From NCBI RefSeq assembly GCF_040807025.1, contig NC_090944.1, positions 111,786,238-111,850,237 on the forward strand: a DNA stretch of 64,000 bases. The letters run 5' to 3'. How positions within the stretch are numbered: position 1 is the first letter of the stretch; each line of letters begins with the position of its first letter. The translations under genes were made by a program, and so were the position numbers. Positions 47,601-61,104 of this stretch are shown piece after piece. Source of the DNA: Struthio camelus (lineage: Eukaryota > Chordata > Aves > Struthioniformes > Struthionidae). The notes beneath the pieces were generated by a model. That model did not search any database. It saw only the letters and a list, made by a program, of their open reading frames with translations, and was not told where the DNA came from.

Positions 47601-50472
47601 GAAAGAACAAAAAAAATGTTATGTATCCAAATTACTGGAGACAGTTGAAGTTACCGCACCAGACAATAGGTGGTGACACAAGAAACTTTGTAGACTGTAA
47701 ATGTGAGGCTCTGTAGTTGCAAAGCTGGCTTAAAAAAAAAAATTGTTATTTAAATCAGCTAGGTGTCATGCATGCCAAGAAGAAACAAACGGTTCAAAAG
47801 CCCTGTTCCTTACAGCACACAATAAACTGAAGGAGAAAACTTGTATGCTCAGAATTCATCTGCTTTTTTTCTACTGTATGCAAGGAAACAGGAGATTTTA
47901 TATATGTTATAAACAGGAATATAGCAAGGAGCATAATTTTGCTTGTCATACAAATTCATGCATCCTGCAAGGTCTCAGATAATGGTTAACTGCTTGTGCC
48001 ACATAGGCAGCAACAGAGTAACTGAACGAGTAACCTCCCTCCAAAACGCCCTTGCTCAGGGCGCAGTTAAGTCTACCTTCTTCATGTCACAGACAGATGC
48101 CAACACTAATGTTTGATAGTTCTATCACGTTGAGTCCATCAAGTTTTACTCTTCTCCCTGGAAAGTTTTTTTGGCTCTATAATCTGCAGGTCTATTTATC
48201 AGATGAACCTCTACCACTCTTTAACCTCTGCAGTTAGACTCACTTGCAGATTGGGTCTCAATTACTTTTAGGGATAGAAATCCATAACATCCGGATACCT
48301 GAGATTAACAGTCTCCAAATGTTTCGGTTTTGGTATTCCACAGTGTTCTCTAGAATACCAAGGAATATTTTATGGGCTTAAAAACAAGTTATTCTTATCA
48401 TTTGTATTTCAACAGAAACAATAACAAGAAAGCGAGGTACAACAGCCCTTTTCTCCTTATGAAGCTCTACTGGGATCTAGGAGTACAGCATATAGCTTAG
48501 ACTAACAAACACAGCCCAAAATTGAATGTTTCCATTCCCCTGTCTTCCTCAAAGCTATCCAACCAACTATTCTGAAATAGGGAATTGGCAGTGAGGAAAA
48601 CTGCTAGGGGAAAACAGAAAATTTTGCTGTTCAGGAAGAATAAGATCAAAGAAGCGCCTTTTACGGTATGCGCTCTGAAATAACCTCGATACCCTGATCC
48701 AGTGGATCTGCAATGCAACCCTGAAAATATCAGTATATATTCTTCAGTATAAGGGATTCAGGGATCAGTATAAGTTCTTAGACTAATGTGTATCAACAGC
48801 AATGGAAAAAAAAAATTAAAAGACCAGCATTTAAGAGACCTAGGCAATAAGTTATTCAGGCCTATATTCGACTAACCTAGTTCCTGAATTTCACCAGAGT
48901 AACAACCAGCAGCCAGGTCCAAGTACAAACATCTGTGCATGTAAAATGCCCAGAAGACATGAGAGAAATGATAAACACAGCTCATACTGGTAAATCACAT
49001 ACATTCTGATAGAAAAACCTGCTCTTGTGTGTTTCTCAGTTCTCCTTCCAGAAGTTCTGGTCTTTTTTCCCAAATGAAGACTCATACCCCTTGGAGGACT
49101 GGCTGGGTTTGTGAATAAGCAATGCTCAGTCTCCACAGTCATCACTGCAGGCCTCAGCTCTAGCAGGTGCTGAATGCCTTCTGCTTTCATGAGATTCAAC
49201 TGCAAGATACCTAATATAAAATAGTGTTAGAAGGCCCTCCAACCTTGCAGTGCTAGAGGGTACTGCATAATTTTAGATCAAATCTTGCAATTATTATTCA
49301 TAACATCAGTTACCTACAGACTTCTCCGAGAAAACAGGCTGAAATAGTACACCATGATAGGGAGGGGGTGATTACAACAGAAATACCATAGCCACAGTGG
49401 CAGTCAAGCATTTCAGAATATGACATTTTTTAATGAATATTTTAAGAAGGTTCCTCATTTTGGCATGAGGAAGGTTATTTACTGTTATTTGATGAATATT
49501 TTATTCTGAACATGTGTCATCTTATGTTTAGCTATCAACCTTTTCTGTTTAGAAAATAAAATAACAAGCAACTGAAATATAGTGATCTCTTGAGATGGGA
49601 GAAGCAAGAAGAGAATATGTTTGTGCATGTGTGTAGTGTTGCTTTCAGTAGGATGGAATCAGGGTACCACAGAGTTCACACTGCTACAGCTAACTTGAGA
49701 TTGTACCGTAGCTCTTTTAGCAAGCTTACTAAAAATCTGTAAAGCAAGAATACAGAAGTTTATTTTAGTTCTTTATGTAAATCTTAAAGAAGTATATTGC
49801 TTAATAACAACTGTGACTTAAAGGTGACCAGTCATTTTTAAAAGCTTTTTACCTCTGCATTTTTCCTCATACATCAAAATGTCAAAAAGCAAGCAAGCAA
49901 ATCTATCAACTTGTAGTTTCAGCCTCTTTTTATGGGACAAACTGCTGCTGAGCAGCTTCCTTGTTAACCTTCACATTTCCATAATGGAAGCATTGTAAGG
50001 ACTGAAAGCAATATTTGCAGCTGTATTAGTTCTTAACACATCTCCACTTCTGAACGTAGGGCAGAGTTCTGCAACTTCACTGTTCAGGGATGAGCTGTTT
50101 CCTACAAATACTGGCTAACTAGGGAACTCTTTTACACCGTTACCGAAATTATGCCCCCGGCAGAGAGAGGATGGAAGTAACAACAGTTCTTCATGATCTT
50201 TCTGGAATGGCGTATTAAATCCAAGTATTCACTTTCTCTTGAAATCTGCTGTTCTGAACAGCAAAAGAGAATGTTGCTATTTCAGTCTTGCAATCCCCTT
50301 TGCGTGTAAAACTTCTGGGCATAGAGAATCTATCATGTTACCATTCATAACTCCAAAACTGTCTCCATCACTAGTGCCATTACCAGCCTCTATTCCAAGG
50401 TTTTAGAACCTGCCAGTAAAAGCTCATGCTAGGCTGAAATCTGTCCTGTGAGGTTGAAGGAACTCAAGAGCT

Positions 50473-50522
50473 ATTTTCTTTCTTTTTTTTTTTTTTCTTT
50501 CTTTCTTTTTTTTTTTTTTTTT
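50473..50522 (+). repeat. 50-nt pyrimidine tract (T-rich with C)
   Basis: Two T runs separated by tctttctttc units, in the intergenic region. Confidence 0.9.
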
Positions 50523-52767
50523 ACTACAAAGTTATTTCTCTAGTACTGCAAGGCTGAGAAGATTGTTTTTGTGTCAACAAAATGCTCAAAGAATCTAATG
50601 TCTGCAACAAACAGTTGTACCAAGCAATTTATCAATGAGAAATAATTCATTTGTTACTTGAAATATCCGTCTCTTGAGCCAGTTGACCTAAACAGTCACA
50701 ATTTCTGCAATACAGGTTCCTTTCAATCAAATTTATTACATACATGCTAAAAAACTACTTAAATACACTGGACTGCTAGACAGACCATCATTATTATTGG
50801 TGACAATGTATTATTTTATTAACCTACCGAGGTTCAGAAATACTGGCTCATCTCTCTCAGTCGCCCTGCTGTAAACATTAATAACACTGAGTTAAGTCAG
50901 ATCAATCCCAGTCTTGAGGGAAGTGAGGGAACTTGGTTACATGATTTCAAAGTTCAGTGTTAGACTGAACTTTTAAGGCACAACCCCATGAAAGTTAAGA
51001 CTGCACATCTATCTTTCCACGCCAAGTATATGACAGGAAACAGTATGCCTCAGGTTGGTAAGAAGCCTGCCAGAAGTCCCCAGTGCGCTGGGAGGAGGAA
51101 TACTGTTCCACGTCAGCAGGTTCCCTCCCACAAAGTTGCCAAGAAGTTTGGGGTTAGGAATCATGGCTACACATGCTTATCTCCCTCTCTCCTTTCAAGG
51201 GTTGCTCATCCAGGAACAGCCGAAACATAAGAGACTCCAAGAGCAAACATATGAATAAGGAATTTGATTACTTATTTGGCAGTGGCTGAATATTTTACAT
51301 GTTCTGTTAAGCTGATGAGATGCTGAACTTAAGAGACAAGGAGACTGTAAAGAGTATTTTGCAAATATTCTATGGAAGTAACAATAAGAGAGGAAGCACC
51401 ATGTTCCGGCACATCCCTAGTTTCTGCTGGGAACTAGACCACAGGAACTTTACATGGCTTTGGATGAAGAAAGCTCTCCGCAGGGACAGACCGTGAAGGA
51501 GCTGCGTCTTGGAAAGGTGCAAGTCTCTGTCAGCATGACAGCAAACGTTCTGAGAAGCAGAAAGCCTGGGCAATGGCAGCTCTTCAAAATACTTTCCAGG
51601 CTGAGTGAGGAACTCCTCACAGCCCTCTTTTTAAAAGAAGTACAAAATGCATGGGGCAGGAGAGGGAGAAGATGAACCTTTATGACTTTTTGAGTAGAAC
51701 ACTCAAAAGGGGTTCTTACAAAAGAGGAGCATCAGATTTCAATCCTATGTTTCAATCAGTACTTACTGTTTAAAAGATAACCTTTTGTTCTTCTTTCCTA
51801 TTCTCTTTTGAAAAACAAATTGTTTTTACAACGTGAATTACAGAAAAAGTTAGAAAACACAGAATACCAATCATGTACATTAGCAAATTAAGGACAGATC
51901 TCAGAATTAAAGATATAGCTGTAGGAGGAAAGAAATCAAACAAACAAGGCACTGCAAACTAGGATATCTGTTCCCAGTTTGAAGTCTGTTTAGCAGCACA
52001 AATGTTTTAACAGATGAAATTGCTAAAAAAGAGAAAAAGAAAGAAAAAGAGAATCACGCTTAAATCTGTTGAGGGGAAAACAAATGTATTGATCATCTGA
52101 TAGCAATACTCTTCAGATAATTAAGGAAGTAACATAATCTTAAGGTCATGTGTTGTGGTCTTGAGCATGAGACCACAATACAAAATTTAAAAAAAGCCCA
52201 ACCCTGCCCCAAACAGGAAGAAGCTCTGCCAGCTTCTGTGGTGTACCGGAAGAATGCTGCAGTCAATGGGCAAAGACTTTCTGCTCAGGATACAAGCCTT
52301 CTGGAACAAGCTTCTGTGGAATTACTACAGTTTCCCGCCCTTTTTTTTTTTCTTTTTTTTTTTTTTTAAAAACAGGGCAATATTATATTCATTGAAGTGC
52401 AACGCAAGTGCAGTATGCATCATTAAATAATATTAAGCTTTTCCAGGAAGACATGTACAAATTTCCTCTTACTGCATTTTCAAGACTATTGATGTCGCCT
52501 GCCTTATTTGTGCAATAGCTCAAGAAAAACAAACCCAACAACAAAATAACAAGTTCCTGTGAATCAAAGGAAAACATAATTGAGAATCTGAAGCGAGTAG
52601 TCTGCTTTATTTTCACTCCTGCAATTGAAATGCATATCTGCAAACCAGCCTGGACAGCTTAGCATGCAAAAACAAACAAGCAAAAGAACTGTCATAGTAA
52701 AATTTAGCAAAGATTTTTATCAGTATAAATTTGCGTAGACTACATTAATAACTTGTTTATTAGCCAT

Positions 52768-53156
52768 CAGAAAGCTGGAACTGTCTAACCTGGTGAAGAG
52801 AAGACTAAAGAGGGATCTTATCAACGTGCATAAATATCTGAAGGGAGGGTATAAAGAGGATGGGGCCAGACTCTGCTCAGTGCTGCCCGGCGACAGGACG
52901 AGAGGCAACGAGCACAAACTGAAACACAGGAAGTCTCATCTGAACATAAGGAAAAACCTCTTTACCTTGCGGGTGACGGAGCACTGGAACAGGTTGCCCA
53001 GAGAGGTTGTGGAGTCTCCATCCTTGCAGATACTCAGAAGCCGTCTGGACACAGTCCTGGACAACCTGCTCTAGATGATCCTGCTTGAGCAGGAGGGTTG
53101 GACTAGATGATCTCTAAAGGTCCCTTCCAACTTCAACCATTCTGTGATTCTGTGAT
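52768..53156 (+). mobile_element. CR1 LINE 3' fragment (about 390 bp) in the intergenic region
   Basis: A short, relatively young CR1 copy. The end of ORF2 is readable in one frame (RRLKRDLINVHKYLKGGY, then TEHWNRLPREVVESPSLQIL). This is followed by tgcttgagcagg and the terminal cattctgtgattctgtgat. It is severely 5'-truncated, as is usual for CR1. No target-site duplication is visible, which is normal for this family. Confidence 0.93.
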
Positions 53157-54142
53157 CATTTCCAGGAAAGATCTTTTTTCTCATCAAGATTGTGAAACTT
53201 TGGTTTTCTGCTGTATGCAGGCTGGAATCAGTCCTAACCTGATGGCAAAGTTGTGGCAAAGTCACTCCAGCCTCAGCAATTAGACTCCACAGTTTGTTGC
53301 AACGGGTAGCAGGGAAGTTAAGGGATGCCTAAATTGCTAATGTTGGTTGATTACCGTTACATCCTGCAGGTACATTGGTAGAAGAGTCCAGAGAGGTAGT
53401 GGCCAGTGGCCATCACAGCAATACAGGTGGCCCACTTGTGGTGCTCAGAACAGTTGTGTCATGCTGAAATGCAACCTCCAAAGTCCACCAGCAGCACTTT
53501 GTCACACAGCCTGTGGTGGCAAAGGAACACATCTTATTCAATTGCAATTTCACCGTGGATTTGGTGCACTCGTGTGTAACAGAGGAGTACCACTGGAAAA
53601 ACATTCATCCTACGCATCCCACCCTTCCCTCCCCGAGGGGAGGGGGGGCCACACGATGTTGCAGCTTTCTAAGAAGTGACTCAGGAACTGTGATTAGGTG
53701 ACACTTTGCTTAAAACGTGGGGATAGGTCTACAGGTAGGTAGAGTCTGCAGTTGCTGGCAGGTAAACAGGTTTATCGAACTAGGCAAAAATGTGTTCAAC
53801 AATAAATACATATATTAACAATTATTTTTCAAATCAGTAATTGCACAGAATGAAGCAATGGTGAATTATACCAGAGGACAACACAGCATAAAAACTGCAC
53901 ACAAGTAAATATTTCTACAGTGCAAAAGAAAAAAAAAATTATTCCTGCAGTTGTTTTAATCTCAAGAACTAGATTCTCAGATATTTTGATCACCTCTTAG
54001 AAGAGAGTTAGCAATCTACTGTATTGTTCTGGTGGATTTTCTTGCGAGTACTTGTATCTGAACCAGGATATCAGTTGTTACACTATCACCTTGAAGTCAA
54101 ATCTAGTGGAAAATACTGTCATGCAGAAAACTGTACTTTCAC

Positions 54143-54160
54143 AGAAGAGAGAAAGGGAGG

Positions 54161-54221
<61 letters not shown>
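54143..54221 (+). repeat. 79-nt pure purine tract, mainly (GA)n
   Basis: An unbroken run of A and G, mostly GA units with a few interruptions. It lies in the intergenic region about 7 kb upstream of KCNG3. Confidence 0.95.
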
Positions 54222-55393
54222 CTGAAACTCATTCTGACTATTGAGAGACATTTCTAGCTGTGCAGTGGAGCTAATGAGATGATCATTTACACTTCCAGGA
54301 CATAATCTGGTCTCTTGTGTGATTTAGGAAGGAATCTGTTCTTGTACAGGTGAGAAATTACCATTCCCGGAAGCCCATACTAATGCCAGTAGTACAGCAG
54401 TGGACTCAGGGAACATGTAATTTGCTTAGCTGTTGACAGTGGTTATGCAAGCATCCGTGGAAGCCTTTAAACAATTGCTTACACGCAAGCTGGGATAATA
54501 TAACTCTTTTGTTAGGAGCAAGAATACTGTCCAATATATTGCAGTTAAGTCAGATAATGTACAGAAAGTACTGAAGGATCTTTAGCTGCATCCTATGCAG
54601 TAAACTCAGGCGAGAGTGGCTTTATAGGCTTCACTGTAACTGTAATGGAGCTCTGCTCCAGTTGTTCCTGAAGGAACATTCCTACAATGCAAAGGTTTTA
54701 ACACCTCATTGCACTGCAGCACCAGGTCTGCCTATGTCCTGAGGAAGGATATGAGCATACAGAATTCTCCAGTAGAGCGGCAGGCTCAGGAAATGAAGAC
54801 TTTTACAAAGAGGTCAGAGCTCATTTCCACCAAGAACCAAGTGATTGCTTTGTGAACAGAATACAGCAGACTATGGTTTTATTTATTTTAGCTGGAGAGT
54901 ATCTGTTTTCAATTTTAGTATTTTACAGACTTGAGCATCATCTTTAAGTTTACATAGTTATGCAAATGTTTATCCATGTAACCTAGCTTGACCATTTTAA
55001 TGAACCAGTATTTGGGAAGAATTTCTGGGACTTGAGGAAAACATGTAATATTTGATTAGAACAATAATAATTCTTTCTACAAATGAAAATATGTATCACG
55101 GAAATAAAGTTTTGTATACTCAACTATTACATAAAACATAATTTTGCATTTTTTGTTGTAGGTTAGTATAATCAAGTGGTCAGTTCTTAACAAACCAGTA
55201 TTTGAGAAAAGCAGTATTAAAGAGTGTAATAATAAGCCTCTTCGCCAGGAGGCTAGTGACAGGGTTTAAAAAAATGTCTCATCTAACTTCATTTCCGCTG
55301 AAGTGTAAAGCTAGGAGCACAGTAATAGCAAGAGATTTTTCTCATTCCCCAAGAGCCTAGATACATACAATGGAAAATACACTATTTCCCACT

Positions 55394-55413
55394 AAGGGGG
55401 AGAAGAAAAGAAG

Positions 55414-55484
<71 letters not shown>
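55394..55484 (+). repeat. 91-nt pure purine tract with (GA)32
   Basis: An uninterrupted purine strand: ggggg, an A-rich section, then 64 bases of perfect GA (55419-55482). It is a candidate for triplex-forming DNA and for length polymorphism. Confidence 0.95.
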
Positions 55485-55486
<2 letters not shown>

Positions 55487-57815
55487 AACCAGTATTTCTA
55501 AAAATTTCTCTTTGCAGCTTCCCTTCCCCCCACAAGTCCAGTAAAACTCTACCAGCTGGACACTCTCTAACTGCCTGTGGTCGAGTCCCACAAAATTAGA
55601 CCTCAGTGCTTAGCACTCCCTCTAGATGGGCTGGCAGAGGTACCCATGCTTGCTTTGTTGGCTGTAGCGTAAGTTCTCTGTATCCCTTTAGCACAAATGG
55701 GATTTCAGAGCCCGAGCTGTCTGAATTCCCTTCCCAAAGGTCACCAGTGACTCACCAGTCACTTAGGCATGCATCTTCCTGAGTCCCAACCAACAGATGA
55801 TTTAAGTTTCCAATCCTGTTCTTCAGCGATGCATAACAGATTCATAGGGCTCAATTTAGTTACCTAAATGCAGACATTCATGGTCATCTATAGGGCATCC
55901 AGGACATCCCCTGGGCTGGCAGATATGACACAGATGGCTCACACAGTACTCCAGCAGCAGGTGGAGACCAGGGGAAACTAGGGCATCTCAAACAGCACTC
56001 ACTCATGTACATTTAGGCAACCGAACTGCACTTACAGTCTTTGCTGAAGATTCAAGAAAAAGAAGAACAAAACAAAAACGAAACTCTTTATGTTAGCTTA
56101 TGCAAAAAAAAAAAAGTAAGATTGTGACAAAATAGTATTTATATGTATTTATCTGGCCCAGTTTCTTCCCCATCGCAGAGCATTCTTTGGGTTCACCCAC
56201 ACACATGGCTTCCCTAAACCACAGCACTTCTCTCCATCTTCTCCGCAGCCAGCTTTCCTTCCCCTTGGTTGGCATTTAGAAAGGGATCTCACTGGTATGA
56301 AAGTATTTTCCTAAGTTCGCCTCTTCTGTGAGAATCTGTTCATGCCTTTGAATTTCCCATTAGCAAGTCTCCTTCTAATCACCTTCCTCAGGCAAGCAAT
56401 GTCCTTCTCTCTATGCTTTGTATCTTCCTGCCTGGAGTTCAGGCTAAACAAACTGGTTTCTCCCAGCTATTAGCCTTCTCTGTCCAAGGGAAATTTAACA
56501 GCCTTCAATGATTAGCCCAGCATCAGGTCCAAGAATCTTTACTGGGCTTTGTCTCAATGAAGGTGAAAGACGGGGAAGGCAGCTGTGCCTCACATTAAAA
56601 AAGCTTGCCGTCTGACCCACAGATACGTCGAGACCCCGATATCAAATCGGATTCAGGATTCATACACAGCCAAATTCCCCAAATTGTTAATGTTTCATGA
56701 AATAAGCTAGTCTAATTATAAATGTCAACTACAGATTGTATTCTGTGCACATGTGAATACCCAACTCCCTACTAAATGTCATTCAACCACTTTTAGAAAC
56801 ATTCATATTCAAAATTATTCAGATCTTTATAAGTGCCTCAGTGACAAGGGAACTTGTACTCTTATGTCAGGTGCCACTGACAATCCAAACTACATCTATC
56901 ATTACACTGTTTATTGTGTAATTACATGTGGTAATAGGCCAATTTCCTGGAAAGTCTTCTATGTGGCCCACAAATCACATTGAAGTTAGTGGGGCTCTGG
57001 TGCACAGAGAAGTCTCATAAAAGAAAAAACATCTAGTAGGAACCATTTTCCCCAAGATCTAAAATTCTAAAATTAAGATAACTGTAAACTATAGTCCATC
57101 TGTGCATACTGAACCTTTCGAAGCATTTGTTCTGTTCTTTATTGCCTCTTTAAGTAATTAAGATAGATATTGCCAAACACAATATGTTTAGCACAAAAAA
57201 AAAAAAAAAATACACCTCGCTCTCATTTTGACATCTTACAGCCTGCACTCTCCCTGGGCAGGCAAATCTTTCTGATCTGTACGTACAAGTCTATCATTAT
57301 GGTGTCCCGCTCCATAACTGAGTTTCCTAGGTGTTGGGGTCATACAAATAAACAAGAATCCTGACAGAAGACAGCCCACCAAGAGCCAGTTTTTCCTGCA
57401 TTTAGCAGGCACAATACTCAGTGGTGACTCAGTAGTGACTTCGTAGGAACAGGCTCTGATCTGGGGTTATGAAAAACGCCTACCACCAAAATAAACCAGT
57501 TTGATCACATAAAAGATTCAAGCAATCTCTTTTTTAAGCTAACATAGTGCTGCACCCAGAACACAGAGCACTGCCCTCAGCATGGGGCCAGAAAGATCTG
57601 GAAACTATAGAAAATATTTCAAGTTCATTAAATACTCCTAGGATATAATAGCACAGCACAAACAATGAGAATAGATGTTGACATACAGAAAGTCTTTGTA
57701 CATAATGGCTCTTAAATGTGAGGCTCCTTCTGGGCAATAAATGATACATCTGCATAACACCAGGAAAAGAGAGTAATTCCATTGATTCAACATCCCAATG
57801 AGTATCTCCAGAAGT

Positions 57816-57843
57816 AAAAACAAACAAACAAACAAGCAAACAA
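57816..57843 (+). repeat. (AAAC)n short repeat
   Basis: Six or so caaa units with one substitution, in the intergenic region. Confidence 0.85.
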
Positions 57844-60449
57844 CCCCACAAAAGCTGGCAAACTCAACTGACTATTTGAAAGAGATCTTTATTATATTTT
57901 AGATTACTAGCCAGCTTAGTTAGTCTAAAGATTTGTTTTAAACCTCAAACTCTACCATCAGCATAAGGGTTGAATACTATTTAGTAATTTTTACGTTGAC
58001 CTGTTTACATGATATTTATTGGCTCACTTGTTTTACTCATCTAGTTTCATCCTTCAAAACAGCACAGTTGGAACTTCAAAACACACTTCAAAAAAAAAAA
58101 AAAGGGTCTTAAAACGTCTTCTTCCTCTTATACTACAAAATGTTCCGTTTAGAGTCACACCAAGTCTTTTTAAAAGTGTCCTGTCTCTTTCAGGATCACA
58201 ACCCTGTTCTTCAAATTTTTAAGACCTTCACTCATGAAATTCAACAAAAAAAGCTTGTACTTGCTGAAATTTCCAGGAAAATAGCACAGATTTAAGACAA
58301 CCACTGAACTGACAGTTGTAAATTCTGAGTAATTCCCATGAAACAATCTGAATTACTACAAATTTACGATAAAACATCTATTTCATAACTACAATGGTAT
58401 GACTGATCTCAAAATGCCAAAAAGCAGAACACTTACTGGAAAATTACAAATCCTGTCTAAAAATCTGAGTTTTTGTTCCTGCTAAACTACTGCCCCTGGT
58501 GAGAGAATGCATTGTTTACAGCCATTGACACCAGCTAGCTAGCATAAATCACCTCTATTGAAAGTCAGTAATTATAACTAAAATAACTAAACTGGAACAT
58601 GCCAGACCACAGAGAAAAAAACATTGCTGTTGCCAGGTTAGCTTTGCTTACCAGTGTGTGACAACATTATTCTAAAGAAGGAAATCACTCTTTTATTTTT
58701 TTTATGAAAACACAAACAGAATTACATATTAAACCAACCTATAATGCTTCATAAACTGATTCACTTTAAAGTCTGACTCCTGTATGCGCAACACTTTACC
58801 TGTTCTTCCATACAGCTTCACCATGCAGCACATAAAGCTTTTCTTCTCTTGAAACTATTTCTAGAATGAACAGTCCAACCCATTTTTTTACGTTTCTGTA
58901 GTTCAATTACTAAATTCACATCTTAAGACCACGTTATTTGTATTCTCATCTCTTCCTCTACAAACTCACAATGAAGTATGACGGGAGCTAAAATGTATAT
59001 GGAGCAGGAACACGACAAATTACAAAGCTAGAAGCACCTGGATTACTCATTATCACTGCGAGAGTTCTAGCTACTTTTTTGCTATTTAAAAGATATTTTT
59101 AACTAGAAGATCCTGAAAGAATGAAATACGGAAGCATACACGTCCAAGAAAGGTGAAGCGGTTTAGAACAGTGATTGTTGCTTATAAAATTAACTGGCAG
59201 CCAAGAAATATTAACTAAATGCAGCTGCTGGTAGCAAAAATCATTCCAGCTATATGAAAACAGACATCAAAATGACTAAACAGAGACGAAAAATGACCAT
59301 ACTGTGCAACAACACATTGACGTGCATACTTTACTACATTTTATAATGGGAGTTTGGGTGGTGGGGTTTTTTTTCCTCCTTAGTAAATTAACAGAGAAAA
59401 ATGACTGATGGTGACCTCTAGTGGACATACTATACATACTATAATCAAGCACAAAAGGTCTTGCAGAATTCTTTCTGTGCAGTGATAATGTGGACGTTTA
59501 TTCTTATACCTCTCTCTAGGTATTTTAGAGAAGGATGACAAGTACGGAAGGATGACAAGATAATAGTATTTATTCAAATACTCCTTTAAAACAACCGTTC
59601 TTGTTAGACAATTCGATGATTACCCATTTCTTGAATACACCTAAACTGCCTTACAAGCCTCAGCTGAGAAAGTAACATGGCAGCAGCAAAAAAGATAAAC
59701 TGTAAAAACAAATACTTTTGTTTAGAATAGCACGAAATGAGGATGGTAAAACACTGTTTTAACCTGGATGCCCCTTTTTGAGATATAGTGCTCTGGTGAC
59801 AAATCTTTGGCTTTAGTTCTGAAAAGATGTACTCACCTGCCCTTTCTCCTAGACAGCTGGAGCCACATTCACAAGTGGAAGCATGTCGCTGAAAGGGAAG
59901 GCTATATCGTGGGCGATTTTATCCCACGGTGCTCCAGATGCTAAAAAGCCTGGAAAATACAACTGTCATGCACACGGTAAGAGAAAAAAGGCAGCAGTGG
60001 AAATGAAGAACTCCTTGTACCTAGTGCTAAGCCCCCAAAATCAAAGACTGGGGTCACATCAGGTGTACGCTGATGTTGTGTGGAAGCGTAAGGAACAACA
60101 CGGGCAGATAAAAGAGCACAGACATGAGACTGAGGTGGCTCGAAACACGGAAGAAGGCGCTGCCGCTTCCAACCATCCGTGGTCTCCGTACAAGAGAACA
60201 GGGCGAAGAGGAAGGTAACCTCCCCACCCCGCGCAGCGCAGGGACGCGCCTTCAAGCAATACCCCTCTCGGCGGAGAAGCCGCGCTCCGCCGCCCGGCGG
60301 CCCGGGCCGGGGCAGCCGCTGCCCGCGCACCGGCGGCGGGGGCGAAAGGCGTCGGCAGCGGCTGCGTCAAGCAGGGAGCGAGCCGCGTGGGGACCAAACA
60401 CTGAAGTTTCACCTTGCGGGGGGGAGAGGCGGGAGGACAAAACTTTTGT

Positions 60450-60464
60450 CCCCCCCCCCCCCCC
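60450..60464 (+). repeat. C15 homopolymer in KCNG3 leader/promoter
   Basis: Fifteen consecutive C about 640 bp upstream of the KCNG3 start codon. Length is likely to vary between reads and individuals. Confidence 0.9.
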
Positions 60465-60611
60465 TTTGGTGGGCAACTTCGCCCAAGTCTGCGTACGCGG
60501 GCGAGCGCCCGGCAGGTCGAGCCGCCAGCCCGCTGCAGCGGAGCCTTTTGCCGGCAGAGGCCGGAGGGGCCCCAGGGGGAGCGGGCCGAGGACGCGCGGG
60601 CGGCGGGTTCC

Positions 60612-60620
60612 GCGGGGGCG
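60612..60620 (+). promoter_or_regulatory. EGR1/Sp1-type GC motif upstream of KCNG3
   Basis: GCGGGGGCG matches the EGR1 consensus and overlaps an Sp1-type GGGGCGGGG box. It is a motif match only, in a region where such matches are frequent. Confidence 0.35.
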
Positions 60621-60796
60621 GGGGACATCGGCGGCGGCCGCCGCGGCAGCACCGCTCCGCTCCGCCATGTGCGCGGGCGGGGGAGGAGGCGTGTCCCCCG
60701 CCCGCCGCCGCGCCGCCTCCTGCTCGCCTCCGAGCCGGCACGGGCGGAGCGGCGCGCAGCCGAGCGGAGCAGGGCGCGGAGCCCCCCGGCCGCGCC

Positions 60797-60856
60797 ATGC
60801 CCGCCGTCGCGCCCCGGCGGCGGCGGCCCGCGGAGCCGCCCGTCCGCCGCCGCTGA
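60797..60856 (+). other. upstream ORF in KCNG3 5' leader (19 codons)
   Basis: An ATG with G at the -3 position opens 19 codons (MPAVAPRRRR...) and stops at TGA 60854-60856, 248 nt before the KCNG3 start. It is out of frame with KCNG3. If the leader begins upstream of 60797, this short Arg/Pro-rich ORF could reduce KCNG3 translation. Whether it is transcribed is unknown. Confidence 0.35.
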
Positions 60857-61104
60857 GCCCGCGGCCGCAGCCGCACTTGCGGGCGGGCGGGCGGGCGGCG
60901 CCGCGGGGGCGCGCAGCCTCCGCCGCGCCCCGCGCGGCAGCCGGGGCGCCCGCAGCGGCGCCTCCCCGCCCGCCCCGTCGCCGAGCGGCAGCCGCCAGCG
61001 GCGAGGGGCGAAGCGGCGGGAGCAGAGCCGGGGGCAGCCTGCGCCGCCCGCGCTGCCCCCCGCGGAGCCGCCCGGCCCGGCCCTTCCTCCGTCCCGCCCA
61101 AGCC

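Larger units (their letters stand above)
41681..60214. other. MTA3-KCNG3 intergenic region (about 18.5 kb)
   Basis: AT-rich spacer between the two divergent CpG islands. It contains a truncated CR1 at about 52.77-53.16 kb, two long purine (GA) tracts near 54.2 and 55.4 kb, pyrimidine tracts at 50473-50522 and about 52340-52367, and an AAAC-type repeat at 57816-57843. Open frames are short (110 codons or fewer) and match nothing I recognise. Enhancers for KCNG3 or divergent noncoding transcripts are possible but cannot be shown. Confidence 0.8.

Noticed and set aside
51454..51675. 73-codon frame with plausible amino-acid composition
   Set aside because: No family similarity, no neighbouring exons or splice pattern that I can recognise.
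54024..54257. 77-codon frame with Arg/Glu repeats
   Set aside because: The repeats are the GA microsatellite translated; there is no independent evidence.
59883..60218. 111-codon plus-strand frame just upstream of the KCNG3 island
   Set aside because: No recognisable domain, and it lies at the AT-rich/GC-rich border. There is an AAG|GTAACC donor-like site near its end (about 60215), so it might be part of a leader, but nothing supports translation.
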